Assembly: GCA_018374635.1 (NCBI GenBank)
Contig: JAHAEW010000004.1
Span: forward strand, 1-64,000
Length of the DNA: 64,000 nucleotides
From: Clostridiales bacterium
Lineage (GTDB): Bacteria > Bacillota > Clostridia > Oscillospirales > Oscillospiraceae
Reading direction: 5' to 3'
A program made the position numbers and the translations under genes. The notes under the pieces were generated by a model. That model was not told where the DNA came from and made no database searches. It saw only the letters and a list, made by a program, of their open reading frames with translations. This document shows, in pieces, positions 25,789-35,111 of this stretch (positions are counted from its first letter, which is position 1; the number at the start of each line of letters is the position of its first letter).

Positions 25789-26436
25789 TCACTCTCTCCG
25801 GTCGCCGGAGGCCAGGTAGAGCAGGGCGTTGCAGATGGCGGCGGCGATGTTGCTCCCCCCCTTGCGGCCCCGGGCCACGATGTGCTCCCCTCCCATGGAG
25901 AGGAGCAGTTCCTTGGACTCCACCACGTTGACAAAACCCACCGGCACGCCGATGACCAGCTCGGGCCGGAGCCGTCCCTCCTCCATCAGCTGGCAGGCCC
26001 GTACCAGGGCGGTGGGGGCGTTGCCCAGAGCCAGGACCACGGGGCCATCCAGCCCGGCGGCGCGCTCCATGGAGACGGTGGCGCGGGTCTCCCCCCGCTC
26101 CCTGGCCTCCGCGGCCACGTCCGGGTCGGACATGAAGCACACCACACGGCCGCCGAACCCCTCCAGCACCCGCTTGTTGACGCCCGCGCGGGCCATCTGG
26201 GTATCGGTGACGATGGTGCAGCCCTTCCGCAGGGCCTCCACTCCCCGTTCCACTGCATGAGGGGAAAAGACCAGGTTGTCGGCGTAGTCAAAATCGGCGC
26301 TGGTGTGGATGCACCGCTTCACCACGGCCAGCTGCAGGGCCGGGATGTCCCGCTCCCCCAGCTCGGCGGCGATGAGCTCCATGCTCCTGGCCTCGATCTC
26401 AGCGGGGGCCACCCGCTGCAAGTGGATCTCTCTCAT
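25789..26436 (-). CDS. cbiC: Precorrin-8X (cobalt-precorrin-8) methylmutase
   Basis: 215 residues. Moves the C11 methyl to C12 giving (cobalt-)cobyrinate. Conserved KRCIHTSADFDYADNL near residue 36 with the catalytic His, DTQMARAGVNK near 80, and GVPVGFVNVVESKELL near 158. GGGAGGAAT upstream; 3-bp gap from cbiP. Confidence 0.95.
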   Translation of the reverse strand: MREIHLQRVAPAEIEARSMELIAAELGERDIPALQLAVVKRCIHTSADFDYADNLVFSPHAVERGVEALRKGCTIVTDTQMARAGVNKRVLEGFGGRVVCFMSDPDVAAEARERGETRATVSMERAAGLDGPVVLALGNAPTALVRACQLMEEGRLRPELVIGVPVGFVNVVESKELLLSMGGEHIVARGRKGGSNIAAAICNALLYLASGDRRE

Positions 26437-26439
26437 GTC

Positions 26440-27942
26440 CTATTCCTCCCGGTTGAGAATGCGGTAGACCCGCTCCATATCCAGCCCCGCCCGCACAGCG
26501 TCGGCCAGGATGTCATACTGGCGCTCCTTGTAGTCCGCCCAGTCCAGGACAGCCTCCTGACTGCCCAGCCCTTTGGCCAGGCGCAGGCAGTTGACCAGCG
26601 CTCCGGCACAGCCGCCCTGGTCGAAGAGCCCATGGACATAGCTGCCCCACACGTTGCCACGGACCAGACCGTCGGCCTTTTCCACCCCGTCCAAGGTGTG
26701 CAGGCGGGCGCAGCTGCCGGCAGCCTCTCCCCGGGCGGTCTCGCCCATGTGGATCTCATAGCCCTCGAACGCTACGCCGTTCATACCCGCGAAAACTCCC
26801 TCCAGGCCGTGAAAGACGCCCTGGACCCGGGTGCGGGTCTTTTCTCCCCGGAACACGGTGCGCCCGGGCAGCAGGCCCAGGCCGGGCAGGCTCCCGCCCC
26901 CCTCCACGCCGTCGGGGTCGGAGACCTCCTCTCCCAGCATCTGGTATCCGCCGCAGATGCCGATCACCGCGCCGCCCCGGGCGGCGTGCTTGCGGATGGC
27001 GCTCTCCAAGCCGCTGGCGCGCAGCCAGCGCAGGTCGTCCAGGGTGTTTTTGGTGCCGGGGAGCAGGATGAGGTCGGGCTCCCGCAGCTGGGCAGGGGTG
27101 GAGACATACCGGATGGAGACCTCTGGAATGCGCTCCAGAGGGTTGAAGTCGGTGAAATTGGAGAGCTTTGGCAGCCGGATCACAGCCAGATCGATGAGGC
27201 CTACCCCGCCGCTGCTCCCCAGCCGCTGGGAGAGGGAGTCCTCATCATCCAGGTCCACGTTCACCATGGGCACGACTCCGGCCACAGGGATGCCGGTGCG
27301 CTCCTCCAGCATGGAAAGGCCCGGGCGGAGGATCTCTATGTCCCCCCGGAATTTATTGATGACAAAGCCCTTGAGCCGCGCCCGCTCTTCCGCCTCCAGC
27401 AGGGCCGCCGTGCCGTAGAGGGAGGCGAACACGCCCCCCCGGTCGATGTCGCCGCAGAGGAGGACCGGGGCGTCCACCATACCGGCCAGGCCCATGTTCA
27501 CGATGTCCCCATCCTTCAGGTTGATCTCGGCGGGGCTCCCCGCCCCCTCGATGACGATCACGTCATATTCCCGCGCCAGGCTCTCATAGGCCTCCAGGAT
27601 CTCCGGAATGAGCTCCCGCTTGTAGGCGAAATAGTCCCGCGCCTTCCAGTTGCCCCGGGGCACGCCGTTGACGATGAGCTGGGAGCCCACGTCGCTCACC
27701 GGCTTGAGCAGGATGGGGTTCATCCGCACGGAGGGCTCGATTCCCGCCGCCTCGGCCTGCATGACCTGGGCCCGGCCCATCTCCAGTCCCTCCCGGGTGA
27801 TGAAGGAGTTGAGGGCCATGTTCTGGGATTTGAAGGGTGCTGCCCGGAGTCCATCCTGCCGGAAGATGCGGCAGAGGGCGGCGCACAGGAAGCTCTTCCC
27901 CGCGTTGGATGTGGTCCCCTGTACCATGATGCACTTTGCCAT
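26440..27942 (-). CDS. cbiP: Cobyric acid synthase
   Basis: 500 residues from MAKCIMVQGTTSNAGKSFL; an upstream extension is out-of-frame cobD sequence. An N-terminal ATP-binding domain (P-loop GTTSNAGKSF) is joined to a C-terminal glutamine amidotransferase with the nucleophile in IGICGGYQMLG near 330 and the His in SYVHGLFD near 440. Amidates the b, d, e and g carboxylates of adenosylcobyrinate a,c-diamide. The start shares one base with the cobD stop (TGATG). Confidence 0.95.
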   Translation of the reverse strand: MAKCIMVQGTTSNAGKSFLCAALCRIFRQDGLRAAPFKSQNMALNSFITREGLEMGRAQVMQAEAAGIEPSVRMNPILLKPVSDVGSQLIVNGVPRGNWKARDYFAYKRELIPEILEAYESLAREYDVIVIEGAGSPAEINLKDGDIVNMGLAGMVDAPVLLCGDIDRGGVFASLYGTAALLEAEERARLKGFVINKFRGDIEILRPGLSMLEERTGIPVAGVVPMVNVDLDDEDSLSQRLGSSGGVGLIDLAVIRLPKLSNFTDFNPLERIPEVSIRYVSTPAQLREPDLILLPGTKNTLDDLRWLRASGLESAIRKHAARGGAVIGICGGYQMLGEEVSDPDGVEGGGSLPGLGLLPGRTVFRGEKTRTRVQGVFHGLEGVFAGMNGVAFEGYEIHMGETARGEAAGSCARLHTLDGVEKADGLVRGNVWGSYVHGLFDQGGCAGALVNCLRLAKGLGSQEAVLDWADYKERQYDILADAVRAGLDMERVYRILNREE

Positions 27943-28991
27943 CAGTCCAGTACCTCCTTCAAGGCGTTGAGCAGAGTGTCGTTCTCCTCCGGGAGGCGGA
28001 CGGCAATGCGGTAGTCGCACGCCCCCAGTCCGGGGTAGTTGGCACAGGACCGGATCAGCACCCCCCGCGCCAGCAGACGCTCCTTCAGATCATCCCGCCC
28101 GGGCGCGGAAAAGAGCAAGTAGTTGGTCTCACTCTCCCACACGGTCAGGCCAAGGGCCCGCAGCGCCGCCGTCAAGCGGGCGCGCTGGGGGCGGATGACC
28201 CGCTCCATCGCCTCCTCCGGCCAGCCGGGGCAGGCGCAGGCGGCGATGCCCGCGGCCTGGGCGGGGGCCGAGACGCTCCAGGGCTGGCCCACCTGGTAGA
28301 GCCGCCCGGGCAGCTCCGGGTGGGCGGTCAGACAGTAGCCCAGGCGCAGCCCGGGCATGGCGTAGCACTTGGTGAAGGCCCGCAGCAGCACCAGCCGGGG
28401 AAACTCCGAGAGCCGGCGGACCAGCCCCTCTCCCCCTCCGTCACAGAGATGGAGGAAGCACTCGTCCACCACCAGCCAGACCTTCTGCTCCTCCGCCCGC
28501 CGGAGGATTTCCTCCAGCACAGGCTGGGCCGTCCGCCGTCCGGTGGGGTTGTTGGGGCTGCACAGAAAGGCCAGCTCCACCCCATCGGAAAGAGCGGCGG
28601 CAAAGCCCTCGTCCACCGCAAAGCCCCTCTCCCTGGCGAGAGGATAGCGGACCACCTCCCCCCCTGCCGCCTCCACGGCCTGGGCATACTCGGAGAAGGT
28701 GGGAGCGGTCACCAGCGCCTGGCGGGAACGCAGGGCAAGACACAGGCGGAAGATCACGTCGGCCGCGCCGTTTCCGCAGCAGATCCACTCGGCCGGTACC
28801 CCGTCCCGCCGGGAAATGGCCCGGCGCAGCGCCCGGCACAGGCTGTCCGGGTAGCGCTGGGCGTCCAAGACGGCCGCCTGGGCCGCCTCCGCCACGGCGG
28901 GGGGCATCCCCAGCGGGTTCTGGTTGGCGGAGAAGTCCAGTACCGGTCCGGACTGGGCGTAGATGTCTCCGCCGTGAGTATAGATGGGCAT
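27942..28991 (-). CDS. cobD: Threonine-phosphate decarboxylase
   Basis: 349 residues, PLP enzyme of the histidinol-phosphate aminotransferase family. DFSANQNPLGMP near residue 20, VVDECFLHL near 177, PLP lysine in RAFTKCYAMPGLRLG near 208. In cobalamin loci this family makes (R)-1-aminopropan-2-ol phosphate for the nucleotide loop, and the setting between cbiP and cbiB supports that over histidine synthesis. AAGGAGGG upstream. Confidence 0.9.
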   Translation of the reverse strand: MPIYTHGGDIYAQSGPVLDFSANQNPLGMPPAVAEAAQAAVLDAQRYPDSLCRALRRAISRRDGVPAEWICCGNGAADVIFRLCLALRSRQALVTAPTFSEYAQAVEAAGGEVVRYPLARERGFAVDEGFAAALSDGVELAFLCSPNNPTGRRTAQPVLEEILRRAEEQKVWLVVDECFLHLCDGGGEGLVRRLSEFPRLVLLRAFTKCYAMPGLRLGYCLTAHPELPGRLYQVGQPWSVSAPAQAAGIAACACPGWPEEAMERVIRPQRARLTAALRALGLTVWESETNYLLFSAPGRDDLKERLLARGVLIRSCANYPGLGACDYRIAVRLPEENDTLLNALKEVLD

Positions 28992-29015
28992 AGAATGACT
29001 CCCTCCTTTTGGGAT

Positions 29016-30002
29016 TTAAAAGGGAAAGCGCAGGACCAGCAGCGGCGCTCCGCACAGCAGAAGCAGGGACAGAAAGGCCGTGCCATACATCAGCCGGTTG
29101 GCCCGCAGGATGTCCAGCGCCTCCACCGGGTGGATGGGGTCGCCCAGGGTGGGTTTCTCCACCCTGCGGCCAAAGTACACGACCGGACCGGCCAGCTGCA
29201 CCCGCAGGGCCCCGGCGCAGGCGGCCTCGGTGTGGGCGGAGTTGGGGGAGGCGTGATTCCTCCGGTCCCGCCGGAAGATGCGTACCGCCTCCGGCCCGTC
29301 AAATCCGGTGAGAAAGGCGCTCAGACACATGAGCCCACCCGCCAGCCGGGCGGGCAGGAAATTGAGAGCGTCGTCCAGCCGGGCCGCAGTCCGTCCGAAG
29401 TTGAGATAGCGCTCATTCTTGTAGCCCACCATGGAATCCATGGTATTGACCGCCTTGTAGGCCATCCCGGCCAGCGGTCCGCCCAGGGCCATGTAGCAGA
29501 GGGGCGCCACCACGCCGTCCGAGGCGTTCTCAGCCACCGTCTCCACCGCCGCCTTGGCCACGCCGGCCTCGTCCAGGTTCTCGGTGTCCCGGCCCACGAT
29601 CATGCTCACCGCCCGGCGGGCCCCCGGCAGGTCTCCCGCCCGGAGGGCGCGGTAGACCTTCCCGCTCTCATCCCGCAGGGACCGGGCCGCCAGCAGCTGA
29701 TAGCACAAGAGGGTCCGCACGCCGAAATCCAGCGCCGGGTGGAGCCTGGCACACAGGGCGAGCACCAATCCGGTCACTCCCACAGAGAAAAAGAGCACCA
29801 GGACCACCAGCGCCGTGCCGCCGGCGCGCTCTCCGCCCGGAGTTTTGGGAAAGATCCGCCGCAGGGGCCCCTCCAGCCCCGCGATCAACTGTCCCACGGC
29901 CCGGACCGGGTGGGGAGCCCAGTGGGGGTCCCCCAGCAGCAGATCCAGGCAAAACCCCAGAAGCAGGGCGGTCAGGTTGGTCTGAAAAAAAGATTGTATC
30001 AT
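29016..30002 (-). CDS. cbiB: Adenosylcobinamide-phosphate synthase
   Basis: 328-residue integral membrane protein. FCLDLLLGDPHWAPHPVRAVG near residue 17 and VETVAENASDGVVAPL near 155 are CbiB signatures; about five hydrophobic segments. Attaches aminopropanol phosphate to cobyrate. Overlaps the cobT stop by ATGA. Confidence 0.95.
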   Translation of the reverse strand: MIQSFFQTNLTALLLGFCLDLLLGDPHWAPHPVRAVGQLIAGLEGPLRRIFPKTPGGERAGGTALVVLVLFFSVGVTGLVLALCARLHPALDFGVRTLLCYQLLAARSLRDESGKVYRALRAGDLPGARRAVSMIVGRDTENLDEAGVAKAAVETVAENASDGVVAPLCYMALGGPLAGMAYKAVNTMDSMVGYKNERYLNFGRTAARLDDALNFLPARLAGGLMCLSAFLTGFDGPEAVRIFRRDRRNHASPNSAHTEAACAGALRVQLAGPVVYFGRRVEKPTLGDPIHPVEALDILRANRLMYGTAFLSLLLLCGAPLLVLRFPF

Positions 30003-31066
30003 GTCAGCGGCTGGTAAGCCTCCACCTCGATCTCATCAAATGTGGCCATCTCCCGATAGACCGCAAGAGCCATATCCAGCAGAGGCATGACCGCCGCCGC
30101 CCCGGTCCCCTCCCCCAGGCACATCTTGGCCCGCAGGAAAGGGGTCAGGCCAAGGGTCTCCAGCAGCAGCTCCCCGGCGGGCTCGGCCGAGACATGGCTG
30201 GCCAGCAGGTAATCCCCCGCAGCCGGACACAGCCGCACGGCGCACAGGGCGGCGGCGGCCGAGATGAATCCATCCACCAGCACAGGCACCCGGCAGGCCG
30301 CCCCCCCCAGAAAGACCCCCGCCAATCCGGCCAGGTCCAGCCCCCCCACCTTGGAGAGCACGTCCACCGGGTCGGCGGGATCGGGCCGGTTCACCGCCAC
30401 GGCCCGGCAGATGGCGTCCACCTTGCGCGCCAGCCCCTCCGAAGAGAGGCCCGCGCCCCGGCCGGTGACCGTCTCCGGCTCCACGCCCAGGAGCGCCGAG
30501 ACCACGGCGGAAGATGCGGTGGTGTTGCCGATCCCCATCTCCCCGGTGCCCAGAAGTTTTACGCCGGACGCACACAGCTCCCGGGCGATCTGGATGCCGG
30601 TCTCGATGGCCCGGATGCAGGTCTCCCGGTCCATGGCCGGCTCCCGGGTCATGTTGCGGGTCCCCCGCATGAGGTTGCGCGGAAGGATGCGCGCCCCCTC
30701 CACCGGACGGGCCACGCCGATATCCACCGGGACCAGCTCGGCCCCGGCCACCCGGGCCATGCAGCAGACGCTGGTGTCCCCCTTGGACATGTTCTCCGTG
30801 ACAATGGCGGTGACCTCCTGCCCGGTCTGGGTCACCCCCTCGGCCACCATGCCGTGGTCGGCGCACATGACCACGATGGCCCGGCGGCCCAGGTCCACGT
30901 CCGGACTCCCGCCCATGGCCGCGATGCGCACCACCGCATCCTCCAGAAGGCCCAGGCTGCGCAGCGGCTTGGCGATGGAATCCCACCGGCGGCGGGCGGC
31001 CCGGGCCGCCCGCTCATTGGCAGGCGTGATCTCTCGTATGGTCTTCTCCAACAGTCCCATGTTCAT
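29999..31066 (-). CDS. cobT: Nicotinate-nucleotide-dimethylbenzimidazole phosphoribosyltransferase
   Basis: 355 residues. Forms alpha-ribazole phosphate, the lower-ligand precursor. DLGRRAIVVMCADHGMVAEGVTQTG region near residue 60, LLGTGEMGIGNTTASSAV near 170, and the catalytic Glu in CLGEGTGAAA near 317. ATG at 31066 overlaps the cbiA stop (ATGA); an in-frame ATG two codons later also has a GAGGG spacer. Confidence 0.95.
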   Translation of the reverse strand: MNMGLLEKTIREITPANERAARAARRRWDSIAKPLRSLGLLEDAVVRIAAMGGSPDVDLGRRAIVVMCADHGMVAEGVTQTGQEVTAIVTENMSKGDTSVCCMARVAGAELVPVDIGVARPVEGARILPRNLMRGTRNMTREPAMDRETCIRAIETGIQIARELCASGVKLLGTGEMGIGNTTASSAVVSALLGVEPETVTGRGAGLSSEGLARKVDAICRAVAVNRPDPADPVDVLSKVGGLDLAGLAGVFLGGAACRVPVLVDGFISAAAALCAVRLCPAAGDYLLASHVSAEPAGELLLETLGLTPFLRAKMCLGEGTGAAAVMPLLDMALAVYREMATFDEIEVEAYQPLT

Positions 31067-32433
31067 CCCTCATTCTCCCCATGATATCTGGCACAGGCGG
31101 CCACGAATCGCTTCGCCGCCTGTTGACAGCCGCAAAAATGTACATGTGGAAATCCCGCGTAGAGGGTGGGCGTATGCCAGGCGCAGTCCCACCCCCGCTT
31201 GCTCCTTGGCTTCTGGGCGTGGAAATCCGCGCCGGGACGGCCGCTCTCCCAGTAGTGGAACTCGTGGGCCGGAAGGCTCTCCCCCGCCTCGCAGAGCAGG
31301 CCCTCGGTCCGGGCCGTCAGCGTGATATAGCCAAAGCGTCCCAGCTTCCCCCGGTTCCAGGCCGCGGCGGGCAGGGCCCCCGCCAGGGGGCGGTCCACCC
31401 CGTCCGCGTCGGAGAGGGTCCGGTGAAGGTAGAGAAAGCCCCCGCACTCGGCCACGGTGGGCATCCCGCCGTTCACCGCAAGGCGCACCGCCCGGCGCAT
31501 GGCGGTATTGTTGGCCAGCGCCGCCCCGTAGAGCTCGGGATAGCCGCCTCCCAGGTAGAGCCCGGCGCACCCCTCCGGAAGTCCCTCGTCCCGCAGCGGG
31601 GAGAAGTTAACCAGCTCGGCCCCCAGTTCCTCCAACAGCTCCAGGGCATCGGCGTAGTAGAAGCAGAAGGCCTCGTCCCGGGCCACGGCGATACGGGGCC
31701 GGGCCGAATGGGAAGCGGGGATGTTCTCCTCTTCCGCCGGCAGGGGGTGAGCGGAGCGGGCCAAGGCCAGAAGGCCGTCCAGGTCCACGCTCTGCTCGGC
31801 CTGGGCGGCCAGGGCAGAGAGCTTCCCCCGCAGGCCGGACACCTCCGCGGCCGTGATGAGGCCCAGGTGTCGGCTCTCCAGGGAGGCGTCTGGCAGGACC
31901 GGGAGATAACCGTAGACCGAGATGCCGGTCTCCTCCTCCACACAGGCCTTCAGGGCGGGGTAGAACATAGGGGAGACCCGGTTGAAGAGCACCCCGCAGA
32001 TGCCGTGTTCCCCCTCCAGAGCGCAAAAACCCTTCACTACCGCCGCCAGAGAGCGGGCCGCCCCCCGTCCGTCCACCACCAGCACCGCCGGCGTGGCGGT
32101 CCGTCGGGCCAGATCCCAGGCGCTGAGCTCACTGGAGAGGGCCGCGCCGTCATAGTAGCCCATGGCCCCCTCCAGGATGGCGGGTCCGTGGCCGGCGCAG
32201 TTCTGACGCAGAGAGCGGCGCACCGCCCGTTCCCCCATCAGAAAGAGGTCCAGGTTGCGGGATGGCACTCCCAGCACCTCCGCGTGGAACATGGGGTCGA
32301 TGTAGTCCGGCCCCGACTTGAAGGCCACCGGGTCCAGCCCCCGGTTTACCAGGGCCTGGAGCACGGCGCAGGTCACCGTGGTTTTGCCGCACCCGCTGGC
32401 GGGGGCGGCAAAGAGCAGGCGGGGAGGATTCAT
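31063..32433 (-). CDS. cbiA: Cobyrinate a,c-diamide synthase
   Basis: 456 residues from MNPPRLLFAAPASGCGKTT. P-loop SGCGKTTV at the N-terminus and a C-terminal amidotransferase domain with AECGGFLYLHRTL near 335 (Cys nucleophile) and ESLPAHEFHYWE near 395. Uses glutamine to amidate the a and c side chains. GGGGGGAGC upstream; ATGA overlap with cbiET. Confidence 0.95.
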   Translation of the reverse strand: MNPPRLLFAAPASGCGKTTVTCAVLQALVNRGLDPVAFKSGPDYIDPMFHAEVLGVPSRNLDLFLMGERAVRRSLRQNCAGHGPAILEGAMGYYDGAALSSELSAWDLARRTATPAVLVVDGRGAARSLAAVVKGFCALEGEHGICGVLFNRVSPMFYPALKACVEEETGISVYGYLPVLPDASLESRHLGLITAAEVSGLRGKLSALAAQAEQSVDLDGLLALARSAHPLPAEEENIPASHSARPRIAVARDEAFCFYYADALELLEELGAELVNFSPLRDEGLPEGCAGLYLGGGYPELYGAALANNTAMRRAVRLAVNGGMPTVAECGGFLYLHRTLSDADGVDRPLAGALPAAAWNRGKLGRFGYITLTARTEGLLCEAGESLPAHEFHYWESGRPGADFHAQKPRSKRGWDCAWHTPTLYAGFPHVHFCGCQQAAKRFVAACARYHGENEG

Positions 32434-33632
32434 TCCGCTCCCCCCGTTCCGCTGATGAGCCACACCGGATTCTGGGCCTCCATCATGTGGTAGCTCCCCG
32501 CCTTCCGGGTGCGGGTGACCGCCACCTGGACCAGGTCCACATCCTGAAAATGCAGCTCCTCAAAGGCGGACACCGCCTCCTGGAGGGTCTCCAGGGTCAC
32601 GGCCGACACCACCGCCCGGAGGTCGGGGCGTTTGTCCAGAGCGGCGGCCAGGATGGCCCGCAGGGCGCCCCCGCTCCCCCCCACAAAGACCCGGTCGGGA
32701 GGCGGCAGTTCCGCCAGGGCCTCGGGGGCGGTCCCGGGCACTGCTATCACGTTGGAGGCCCCCAGGACGGCGGCGTTCTGAGCGATGAGCTCCAGGCCCT
32801 CGCTCCGCCGCTCCACCGCGTAGACCACTCCGGCCGGGGCGGCCAGGGCGCACTCCACCGACACCGAGCCGGTGCCCGCCCCCACGTCCCAGATCACGCT
32901 CTCCCGCTCCGGACGGAGCTTGGAGACCACGAGGGCGCGGACCTCCTCCTTGGTCATGGGCACCTTTCCCCGCTGAAAGGCGCTGTCGGGCAGACCGGGC
33001 GCGGCGGCGGATCGCTCCACCGGGTGGGGATGCTCGGCCAGCAGCACGGCGAGATCGGCAAACTCCTCCCCCGCCAGGGACTGGGCCGTCCCGGCACAGA
33101 TGCGCTCCTCCGGGTAGGAGAGCCGCTCCCCAACCCAGATCCGCACATCACCCAAGCCCCGGCTGCACAGCTGCGCACACAGGTCCTGGGCCCGGGTCTC
33201 ACCTCCCGTGAGAACAAAGGTGCGCCGGTGGCTCTGAATCTCCCCCACCGCGTTGTGGGTACGTCCATGGGCGCTCACCCAGTGGACATCCTGCCAGGTG
33301 GTGTTGAGCCGGGCGCAGAAGTAAGAGAGAGAGGAGATGCCCGGGATGGTATGTACCTCGTACCCCTCCAGCAGGGGCCAGAGCGCCTTTGCCCCGCTGT
33401 AAAAGCCCGTATCTCCGGAGAGGAGGACGGCCGCCGGGCCGTCGCTCTCCCCTTCCAGGGCGGCGAGGATCTCCCGCGGGCGGATGAGGGGATGAGCCGG
33501 TTTCTCCCCGCTCCAGGGCTCCAGCAGCCGGGGGGCGCCCAGGAGCACCCGGCTCTCCTCGATGGCCCTCCGGGCCTCCCCGGTGAGGGTGTCCGGATTT
33601 CCCATGCCCACGCCGATCAGATAGACTTTCAT
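32430..33632 (-). CDS. cbiET: Cobalt-precorrin-7 C5-/precorrin-6B C15-methyltransferase fusion
   Basis: 400 residues from MKVYLIGVGMGNPDTLT. Residues 1-200: CbiE methylase (LLSGDTGFYSGAKAL near 70, IPGISSLSYFCARL near 95). Residues 205-400: CbiT, a class I SAM methylase that also decarboxylates the acetate side chain (VIWDVGAGTGSVSVECAL near 240, VFVGGSGGALRAIL near 310). Equivalent to CobL. The long upstream frame is a shadow of cbiJ. ATGA overlaps on both sides. Confidence 0.94.
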   Translation of the reverse strand: MKVYLIGVGMGNPDTLTGEARRAIEESRVLLGAPRLLEPWSGEKPAHPLIRPREILAALEGESDGPAAVLLSGDTGFYSGAKALWPLLEGYEVHTIPGISSLSYFCARLNTTWQDVHWVSAHGRTHNAVGEIQSHRRTFVLTGGETRAQDLCAQLCSRGLGDVRIWVGERLSYPEERICAGTAQSLAGEEFADLAVLLAEHPHPVERSAAAPGLPDSAFQRGKVPMTKEEVRALVVSKLRPERESVIWDVGAGTGSVSVECALAAPAGVVYAVERRSEGLELIAQNAAVLGASNVIAVPGTAPEALAELPPPDRVFVGGSGGALRAILAAALDKRPDLRAVVSAVTLETLQEAVSAFEELHFQDVDLVQVAVTRTRKAGSYHMMEAQNPVWLISGTGGAE

Positions 33633-34375
33633 GGCCGCTGCGCCTCCCAGTTCCTTTGAAATTCCGCCAGCGTCTCCCCCCGCTCCCGGGTGGGACGCTC
33701 CACCACGATCAGCCGGCAGCCCGTGTCCCGGGCCGCCGCGCACTTCTCTTCAAATCCTCCGGCCGCACCGCTCTCCTTGGTCACCAGCACGGAGATATCC
33801 AGCTGCCGGATCACGGCCCGGTTGAGCTCCGCCGAAAAGGGCCCCTGCATGGCGATGATCTGTTTCGGTGGAAACCCCGCTGCCTGACAGGCCTCCAGAG
33901 AGGACACGCTGGGCAGCACCCGGGGATAGCATCGCTCCCGCAGCCCTGGCTGGGCGAAGGGAGCGAGCTCCTTGCTGCCCGTGGTGAGCAGGATGTTCCC
34001 CGGCAGCTCCCGGCACAGCTTGGCGGCGTCGGTCAGGCTGGCACAGCGCAGGAAGTCCCCCGCCCCCTCTTCCGCCCGAACGATCCGCCGGTAGGGCAGG
34101 TCCAGCTTCTCACAGCAGGCGCGGATCTGGGCGGTGACCTGTACGGCATAGGGGTGGGTGGCGTCGGCCACGCAGCAGAAGGGGCGGCTTTTCATCAGCT
34201 CCTCCATTCCTGCCGCGTCCAGCCGTCCGGTGTGGACCGCGATCCCCTCCCCCTCGGGCAGGAGTGTGGCCCCGTAGTCGGTGGCCACACAGACGGTCAC
34301 CCGGCAGTCCCGCTGGGCCAGCCACAGGGCCAGCTCCCGGCCCTCCGTGGTGCCGCCAAAGAGCAGGACCTCCAT
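33629..34375 (-). CDS. cbiJ: Cobalt-precorrin-6A reductase
   Basis: 248 residues from MEVLLFGGTTEGRELA. NADPH-binding start FGGTTEGREL, VADATHPYAVQVTAQI near residue 80 and ILLTTGSKELAPFA near 130 are CbiJ/CobK signatures. Reduces the C18-C19 double bond. Starts 1 bp after cbiH and overlaps cbiET by 4 bp. Confidence 0.93.
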   Translation of the reverse strand: MEVLLFGGTTEGRELALWLAQRDCRVTVCVATDYGATLLPEGEGIAVHTGRLDAAGMEELMKSRPFCCVADATHPYAVQVTAQIRACCEKLDLPYRRIVRAEEGAGDFLRCASLTDAAKLCRELPGNILLTTGSKELAPFAQPGLRERCYPRVLPSVSSLEACQAAGFPPKQIIAMQGPFSAELNRAVIRQLDISVLVTKESGAAGGFEEKCAAARDTGCRLIVVERPTRERGETLAEFQRNWEAQRP

Positions 34376-34376
34376 C

Positions 34377-35111
34377 TCACATCCCCCGCTGGAGGTAGCC
34401 CCGGGGGGTGACCATCTTTCCGCCGATGAGGCAGGTCTGCCGGTTGCCCACAAAGACCGTGGTAAACATGTCCACCTGGGTCTCCCGCAGCTGGGCAAGG
34501 GTGCAGGTATGGGCCTCCTCCCCGGCGCGGCCGATGTTGCGGACATAGCCGCACACGGTATCCGGGCTCTTCTCCTCCAGCAGGATGTCACAGGCCCGCT
34601 GGAGATAGTCGGCCCGGCTCCGGCTGGAGGGATTGTAGAGGCAGAGCACAAAGTCGGCCCGGGCCGCCAGGCGCAGGCGATTTTCGATGGTCTCCCAGGG
34701 AGTCATCAGGTCGGAGAGGGAGACCACTGCAAAGTCGTGGGTCAGGGGCGCGCCCAGTACGGCGGCTCCCCCACAGGCGGCGGTGATACCGGGGACCACC
34801 TCGATCTCGATGGGCGGATAGTCCCGGGATACCTCGTACACCAGGGCCGCCATACCGTACACCCCCGAGTCGCCGGAGCAGACCAGGGCCACATCCCGGC
34901 CGGCCGCTGCCTCCTCCACCGCCATACGGCAGCGGTCCACCTCCCGGCGCATACCGGTGGAGCGGCGCTCCTTGTCGGGGAACTGCCCCTCCAGCAGGGC
35001 GATATAGGCGGTGTAGCCCACGATCAGGTCGCAGCGCTCCAGCGCCTCCACGGCCCGCCCGGTCAAATCGGCCCCGGCGCCGGGGCCCAGTCCTATCACA
35101 GTCACTCGCAT
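34377..35111 (-). CDS. cbiH: Cobalt-precorrin-3 C17-methyltransferase
   Basis: 244 residues. VIGLGPGAGADLTGRAVEAL at the N-terminus, ALVCSGDSGVYGMAALVYE near residue 80, VPGITAACGGAAVLGAPLTHDF near 105, typical of CbiH/CobJ. Methylates C17 with ring contraction. Overlaps cbiG by 10 bp. Confidence 0.94.
   Translation of the reverse strand: MRVTVIGLGPGAGADLTGRAVEALERCDLIVGYTAYIALLEGQFPDKERRSTGMRREVDRCRMAVEEAAAGRDVALVCSGDSGVYGMAALVYEVSRDYPPIEIEVVPGITAACGGAAVLGAPLTHDFAVVSLSDLMTPWETIENRLRLAARADFVLCLYNPSSRSRADYLQRACDILLEEKSPDTVCGYVRNIGRAGEEAHTCTLAQLRETQVDMFTTVFVGNRQTCLIGGKMVTPRGYLQRGM

Noticed and set aside
24604..28014. Very long plus-strand open frame of more than 1100 codons opposite cbiK, cbiC and cbiP
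   Set aside because: High GC removes stop codons from the antisense frame. Its translation is low-complexity His/Gly/Gln/Pro-rich, it crosses the B12 riboswitch, and the minus strand carries clear enzyme motifs with coupled starts.
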